From Harmothoe impar (lineage: Eukaryota > Annelida > Polychaeta > Phyllodocida > Polynoidae), in the NCBI GenBank assembly GCA_947462335.1, contig OX381717.1, positions 45,923,523 to 45,987,522 on the forward strand: a DNA stretch of 64,000 nucleotides, written 5' to 3'. The position numbers and the translations under genes are program-made. Under the pieces are notes generated by a model. It was not told the origin of the DNA. It worked only from the letters and a program-made list of their open reading frames with translations, and made no database searches. Positions 59,187 to 64,000 of this stretch are shown here, one piece after another. Within the stretch, counting starts at the first letter, position 1. Each line of letters opens with the position of its first letter.

Positions 59187-62100
59187 TCATTCTTGCGTGG
59201 GTTGCCTGTGTTTGACGCCGTTGGTCGGTGAACCCTCGGCCACTATGCCATTACCGGACGTTTCCTTCGACATCTTGTTGTTACCGTTGGATAGAACGGC
59301 CGCGACATCATTATCTGTTTTCTTGGACGTTGCTTGACTCTCTCGGTACATCTTGGTATATTTCCTAATGGCATAACGCACGATCTGTATCAAAAAGGCC
59401 CAGCCTGAAAAGAGAGAATGACACTTAATTTAAATCATTCACATAATATTATTTATTCAACAGTTCATTTATATATGTGATCTTTGCACATATATGATTT
59501 GTTTGCAATACTGTCAGATTATACCTGTAGTAAAATTCGTCTTTGATTTTTATTAAACAATATTTCAATTTCAGACTTGTTGCCACAGGCAATTATATTT
59601 CAAACCGATTTGTGATTCTCTCAGTCAATTGTAACTACCAGTTCATACATACAATGGCTTTTAGCAACTTTCACCTGGCACATATCTCCTAGGGCAACCC
59701 TTTAAGAACCGTATTGTGCTTTAATGCATTATGCCCTTGGTCGTCATGATGCATGAATGCAGCTCTGGTGAGTCTATTCATCATGCCGACCGTTTGGAAG
59801 TATGGTAAATCTGTTTGGTCGGTATGATGGTCGAATGCAGCATCCCCGTCATGATTGACCATGAAAGGCATAATGCATTAAAGCAATTCAAATGTGCCTA
59901 TTACTGTAACAGTGTAGAGGCATGGGACTGGGTTTTGGATAAAATTCTCCAGATGATATTTTAGACAAATTGCATGGAATCCCTCAAGAGACTGAGAACC
60001 ATCACCTCTATTAATGTTAAAATATTTTCTCAGTGGATCTCAGGGGTGGCCCTTTAAGCCTGTAAAATTGCGAATTTTCAGAAGATTCCGGGAAAATTCC
60101 ATGCCTGAGCGTAAAATCGCAAATCACACTTACCGACGGAGTAATGGAGAACGCCGCCCAGTTTGACGAGGAAGCCTGGGTTGGGGTGTTGGAGCACCCA
60201 GTAGAGGAGGGAGGTGCCCACACAGATACGGAGGTAGAAGAAGAGCAGCATGAAGACAATGTCGTTCAACTCCCCAAACCACGTCTTGTGCTGCTGCCGC
60301 TCCCGCAGGAACCTGACCGTAAAATGCAAGTCATGGTTAGGCAACTTATTAATGAAAGGGGCATTCTCACCACTCCCACTTAACCACATAGTAGACAAGA
60401 ACAGTACTAGAATTGTGAGTGGGATACGCTTGGTGAATATGCCAATTTCAAAAGTCGATTAGCAGCTTATAGGCGTTCAGGAGTTCAGACTGATTAGAGT
60501 GGATCTGTGTTTATTTCATGAGATTTATTGATTTTTCTATCAAACTACGCAGTAAAAGATTTGGTTCATGGATATTTTGACGACATCATAATTGAGAATG
60601 GAGGTGTGGAGAGTGAGATTTAGTTTCATGGGCGTGTGGAAAATGGAAAAAAATGCAAAACAATGGTGACGTTGTTTCTGAACATTAAATAAATAAGTCT
60701 TAGGCCACTTAAAGTCGATTATCAGCTTTGCGGACACCGCGCGCATCCTTCAAAAACGGCCGCATCGAGTCTTTTTTCAGCTTTTGACCCAAAAAAAAGC
60801 CAAAAAAGCCAAAAAAGGCCACATCTTAGAAAATTCAAGTTGCAAAATGTCTAATACCTTAGCCGTTAATTGGGGTAGAAACTTAATTTAAAAGGCATTT
60901 TAGACCTTATTTTCATGTGCAAACCATCAAGGTTCTAGAAAAAAAGAAAAAGGGCCTCCCGCAACTCCAGAAAAAAGTGAAACAAAATAAAATAAAAAGC
61001 GCCCTCCCGCCCCCTTTTTTCTTAAAAAGTGTCAGCAAAGCTGATAATTGACTTTAAGTAGCCTTATCCAACACTACGTACAGTCAACTCCCTCTAATCC
61101 GGACACCCTTGGGACTATCCAAAAATGGCCGCATTAGCGAGGTGGCTGCACTGGAGAGAGTCAATGCTAAGTCTATGGAGTACATGGAATGTAAGCTTAG
61201 GGCGACAGGTGTTAATTTTTTTCATGATAGTATTAATTTTTAAACTAGTAGTGTGTACACAAGTAATGTCATATACATCAACATATCAAGTATAAAAAGA
61301 ATTTAAATGCTAGTCAATATGATGTATGGTATGACTGCTTCGCTATCCTCCACTACATTGCATATCCACCTGCTCACCGGTGGGGGGGGGGGGGGGGCAG
61401 CCTCGGCCAGCGACTATCCTACCAGAGGGGCTGCAGCAGTGTTGGTCTGGGAGTCCGAGACTGGGGGGGGGGGGGGCTCTTACACCTCACCTCGCCCTCT
61501 ACAGCCCCCCCCCCCCCCCTCCACCACTAGCCGTCGCACTGTTGGGATGTTGGCAGGGATTAGCGATGCCCTGCATTGTCTTAGGGCTAAGGTGCGAGTG
61601 TGCTGCATTGTCTTAGGGCTGAGGTGCGAATATCAAGCATTGCCACTGCCCACTCACCTTTGTCAGACACACTTACCCCCCCCCCCCCCCCCCCACGTTC
61701 CTCTCAGCAATTACAAAGGTTACCAGAATAAATGAATCCACATTTAAACTGGTAAACGACACACATATATCCCTAAAATGAGAAAATTTATAGTGCTTTG
61801 TCCTGGGTTCAATTAGAGCATTTTGGAAAAGAGTACATACTGAGCAGTCCCATTGACATGAAAAATAATAAATATTGGGGGAATTGTTTGAGGATTGTAT
61901 CTCAAGAGCCCTAAACCAGATTTCTGTCTCTTTTTCGAAAATGGCATTTATATTATTTTGCATCCATACTCTTCTTTCACTGAATTGTTCTATACAAATG
62001 GCCGCATTAGAGGGAGAAATTCTTCATTTGGGACTGTAAAATCACTGTCCGCAGGGCGGGGTGGCCGCATTAGAGGGGTGGCCGTAATAGGGGGAATGTT

Positions 62101-62816
62101 TTGCATTAAAATAAAGGGAAAAACGGTTGGGACTTTCCAAATATGGCCGCATTGGTGGGGTGGCCGCTATAGAGGGGTGGCCGTTAGGAGGGAGTTGACT
62201 GTACCAGCGCATCTGCAGGAATGGGTTTGTGAGTTCTGAGCCGAAGATGGCAGCCATCATCTCTGTCCCCGACACGCCCCAGAAGATGATGAGGACGTTC
62301 CCCGTGATGGAGAGGGCGTGGTGCAGCAACATGACCGGTCCTGAAACATGCAACATGTACAGCGTTAATAAGAGAAATAAAAAATAAACACAAATGCCAA
62401 CTAAATTAATACTGTCTCTGATGTATTTCACGAGTGGGGGCTGGTATTTGTCTATGTATGTACCTATTCTGGCCTTATCAAATATCTTCAGTCATATATT
62501 GTTTGATTGATTCAATTTTAGTTCTGTCTGTGTAACTTGTAATTATGATTATTTTGTATAATTTCAAAGTGAATTAACAAGAGATATATGAATATGTTGT
62601 TACCAAAAACTGGCAAAGGATGGAATGAAGATTATAAAAATCAATTTCAGCAGTGCTAGTATTCTCTTATTAACCAGAGTTATGTATCTACAGTTATAAG
62701 AAGAAATGTTGATCTCGTACCTTCGGTTCGGAAATATAGGCACCAGGCAAAGTCGAAGAGAAAGTATCCTAAACAGACATTGCACGTGATATACTCCAAC
62801 AATGTCATAGGGCCAC
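59187..62816 (-). CDS. TLCD5: TLC-domain protein, TLCD5/TMEM136-like (3' four exons)
   Basis: Minus-strand exons in transcription order: 62721-62816, 62205-62340, 60134-60312 and 59187-59404 (stop 59187-59189). They join in frame with phases 1, 2 and 1. The product contains LGYFLFDFAWCLYFRTEG, the double-histidine TLC motif MLLHHALSITGN, GTEMMAAIFGSELTNPFLQM completed across a splice to RWFLRE, then RICVGTSLLYW, LVKLGGVLHYSVGWAF and a basic IRKYTKMYR end. This order and wording match vertebrate TMEM136/TLCD5. The polar tail (DVAAVLSNGNNK... to PTQE) is lineage-specific. TLC proteins are multi-pass ER or plasma membrane proteins linked to lipid handling; the exact function here is not shown. 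The N-terminal exons lie past the window. The 62205 donor is abutted by a transposon. Confidence 0.88.
59692..59885. mobile_element. 'ccctttaag...atgcat' MITE in TLCD5-like intron
   Basis: The segment shows the caaccctttaagaaccgtat start, cgtcatgatgcatgaatgca and an ataatgcattaaag end. It belongs to the same family as 7854-8105 and sits in the last intron of the TLCD5-like gene. Confidence 0.6.
60701..61066. mobile_element. TIR element 'taggccacttaaagtcgatt'
   Basis: The left arm 60701-60730 (…atcagctttg) and right arm 61036-61066 (caaagctgataattgacttt, aagtagcctta) are 30-bp inverted repeats with two mismatches. A solo arm copy lies near 60455-60473. It lies in the same TLCD5-like intron as the following element, separated by only 14 bp. 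Confidence 0.75.
61081..62201. mobile_element. 1.1-kb TIR element touching a TLCD5 splice donor
   Basis: The ends cagtcaactccct and agggagttgactg are perfect inverted repeats flanked by TA (61079-61080 and 62202-62203). Sub-terminal blocks (acccttgggactatccaaaa, atggccgcatt) also mirror. The centre has G and C homopolymers and a repeated gcattgtcttagggct. No transposase is visible. The right TA is part of the GTA donor of the exon ending at 62205. Confidence 0.85.
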
Positions 62817-64000
62817 CTGGAAATACAAAATAGACAATTGTCAGGAATAACTTGATGTCATAAATATGATTTTAAAACATTTTTAAACGTGTCTTTTCAT
62901 GTACGTCACTCAGGTTAAGGAGAATCGGCTTTCTAATTTGTAGATTTCCTCAATAATTTTCATTTTCAAATTTTACTGTAAATGTTGAAGAGCAGATGCT
63001 GATGTGTTTCATTTGTGGCAAAGGAAACCATGCCGCTGCTTTAAGTCATATGCAGTTTTGCATACGTCTATTAAAATGTCTATTTAAATAGTTCTATTAA
63101 AAAAGAACTTTGGGGGGGAAAACTTGGGAAAGTTAACATATTATGTGACTGATTATAAAAATTTTACAGTAGGATTGTATTTTTTTTCACACACATAAAT
63201 CTTAAGTATCTATAAATTAATTTACAATCAAATTAATTTATAATCAGATACCCGCACATAAAGAACAAATCAGAATCAACAACAGCATTCTTGGAATATT
63301 ACTATCATAATTGTCAAATTAAAGCACACATCTATAAAATTAAATGGGGGAGGAAACATTTAACATCATTCCAAACCCTTTCAGACATTTTGGTCTGTTT
63401 AAAAAGGTAACTACACATGCTGGGACACTCTCTTGACTATCATTTGAAAGGTGGTACCAATTCTTCACATTGGAGGAGGGAATAAGTGGGTGGGTAGGGG
63501 GAGGAGCAATGAACAGAACAGAACAACCTAACCCTTTTAGAAACAAACTAAATATAATGTCATGTCGAATCAGAGCCTGTTCTTATTAGCCACTCTCGTA
63601 CCCCTACTAAGCCTCCCGATCCTCTAACCCCTTAGAGACTGGTACCCATTCTAGTTCTTATGGATGAGTCAGAAATTACTCATAGAAGACCATGTTGTAC
63701 GGTATGACTGCTAAATCTTAAAAACAATAAAATAAATAAATGCATTAGAAATTAACTGATTATTGACGGTGTCAGAATTTCATGGATATAGATATGTCAT
63801 ATACAGCACGGAGAGGTACACTCATGGTAACGTTAATACCTCCTTTCATCTAATCTAGAGGATTCTTTTTTTTTCTTTGCTTTTTAAAATCCCGCATTGA
63901 TCACTCACGCCTTGGAGAAGCTCACCGGCACTGCATCAGTACATCATGCCGACACCTTGGGTGTGTCAACCCCACATAGTCGCTTTGATGCATGGATGCA
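62817..64000. other. Intron or upstream region of the TLCD5-like gene
   Basis: Both strands were inspected for the expected upstream TLC exon and nothing convincing was found. The last 100 bases belong to the gatgcatgaatgca MITE family (catcatgccgacaccttggg), cut by the window edge. Confidence 0.5.

Noticed and set aside
61307..61735. 142-codon + strand ORF rich in Gly and Pro
   Set aside because: It lies in the centre of a TIR element and is driven by G and C homopolymers.
63340..63546. Minus-strand ORF upstream of TLCD5 exon 62721-62816 as a missing N-terminal exon
   Set aside because: The peptide lacks TLC membrane features and no splice sites fit.

Overview
The window is animal nuclear DNA. 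It shows spliced genes with GT-AG introns, small exons in conserved phases, long AT-rich introns and spacers, and very many short inverted-repeat elements. The gene families (CARD-NACHT-LRR receptor, TBCEL, PRA1, TLCD5/TMEM136-like, Tctex1), the large innate-immune NLR gene and the MITE load suggest a marine invertebrate deuterostome. A cephalochordate (amphioxus) is my best guess, but the sequence alone does not prove it. There are no bacterial operons, CRISPR arrays or rRNA genes.

Layout. (1) 1-3.6 kb: repeats only. (2) 3.6-6.9 kb, + strand: the 3' part of a Tctex1-domain (dynein light chain Tctex-type) gene; its 5' exons were not found. (3) 7-11.5 kb: spacer with MITEs and a tRNA-like relic. 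(4) 11.7-31.4 kb, + strand: one large NLR gene, which I rebuilt as 24 coding exons giving about 1299 residues in a continuous frame. Its order is a disordered N-terminal region, CARD, NACHT, a helical region and about 12 ribonuclease-inhibitor-type LRRs. Several of its introns hold TIR elements, and one LRR intron holds a 26-bp minisatellite. (5) 34.9-38.9 kb and 40.9-44.4 kb, - strand: two tandem, intact copies of a TBCEL-like gene (LRR plus ubiquitin-like domain, no CAP-Gly). Their first six coding exons have identical lengths. (6) 45.4-50.4 kb, + strand: a five-exon PRA1 (prenylated Rab acceptor) gene, head to head with TBCEL copy B. (7) 50.4-59.2 kb: spacer, probable PRA1 3' UTR, and repeats. 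(8) 59.2-62.8 kb, - strand: four 3' exons of a TLCD5/TMEM136-like TLC-domain gene, whose 5' exons lie beyond the window.

The genes do not form one pathway. The Tctex1 protein (dynein motors) and TBCEL (tubulin turnover) both concern microtubules, PRA1 acts in Rab membrane trafficking, TLCD5-like is a multi-pass membrane protein, and the NLR is a presumptive intracellular immune sensor. Linkage of TBCEL with TLCD5 resembles human 11q23.3 and may be ancestral. The strongest non-genic signal is the variety of non-autonomous TIR elements, several flanked by TA. One of them sits directly against a splice donor of the TLCD5-like gene. Gene models come from hand-splicing without transcripts, so exon edges are predictions.
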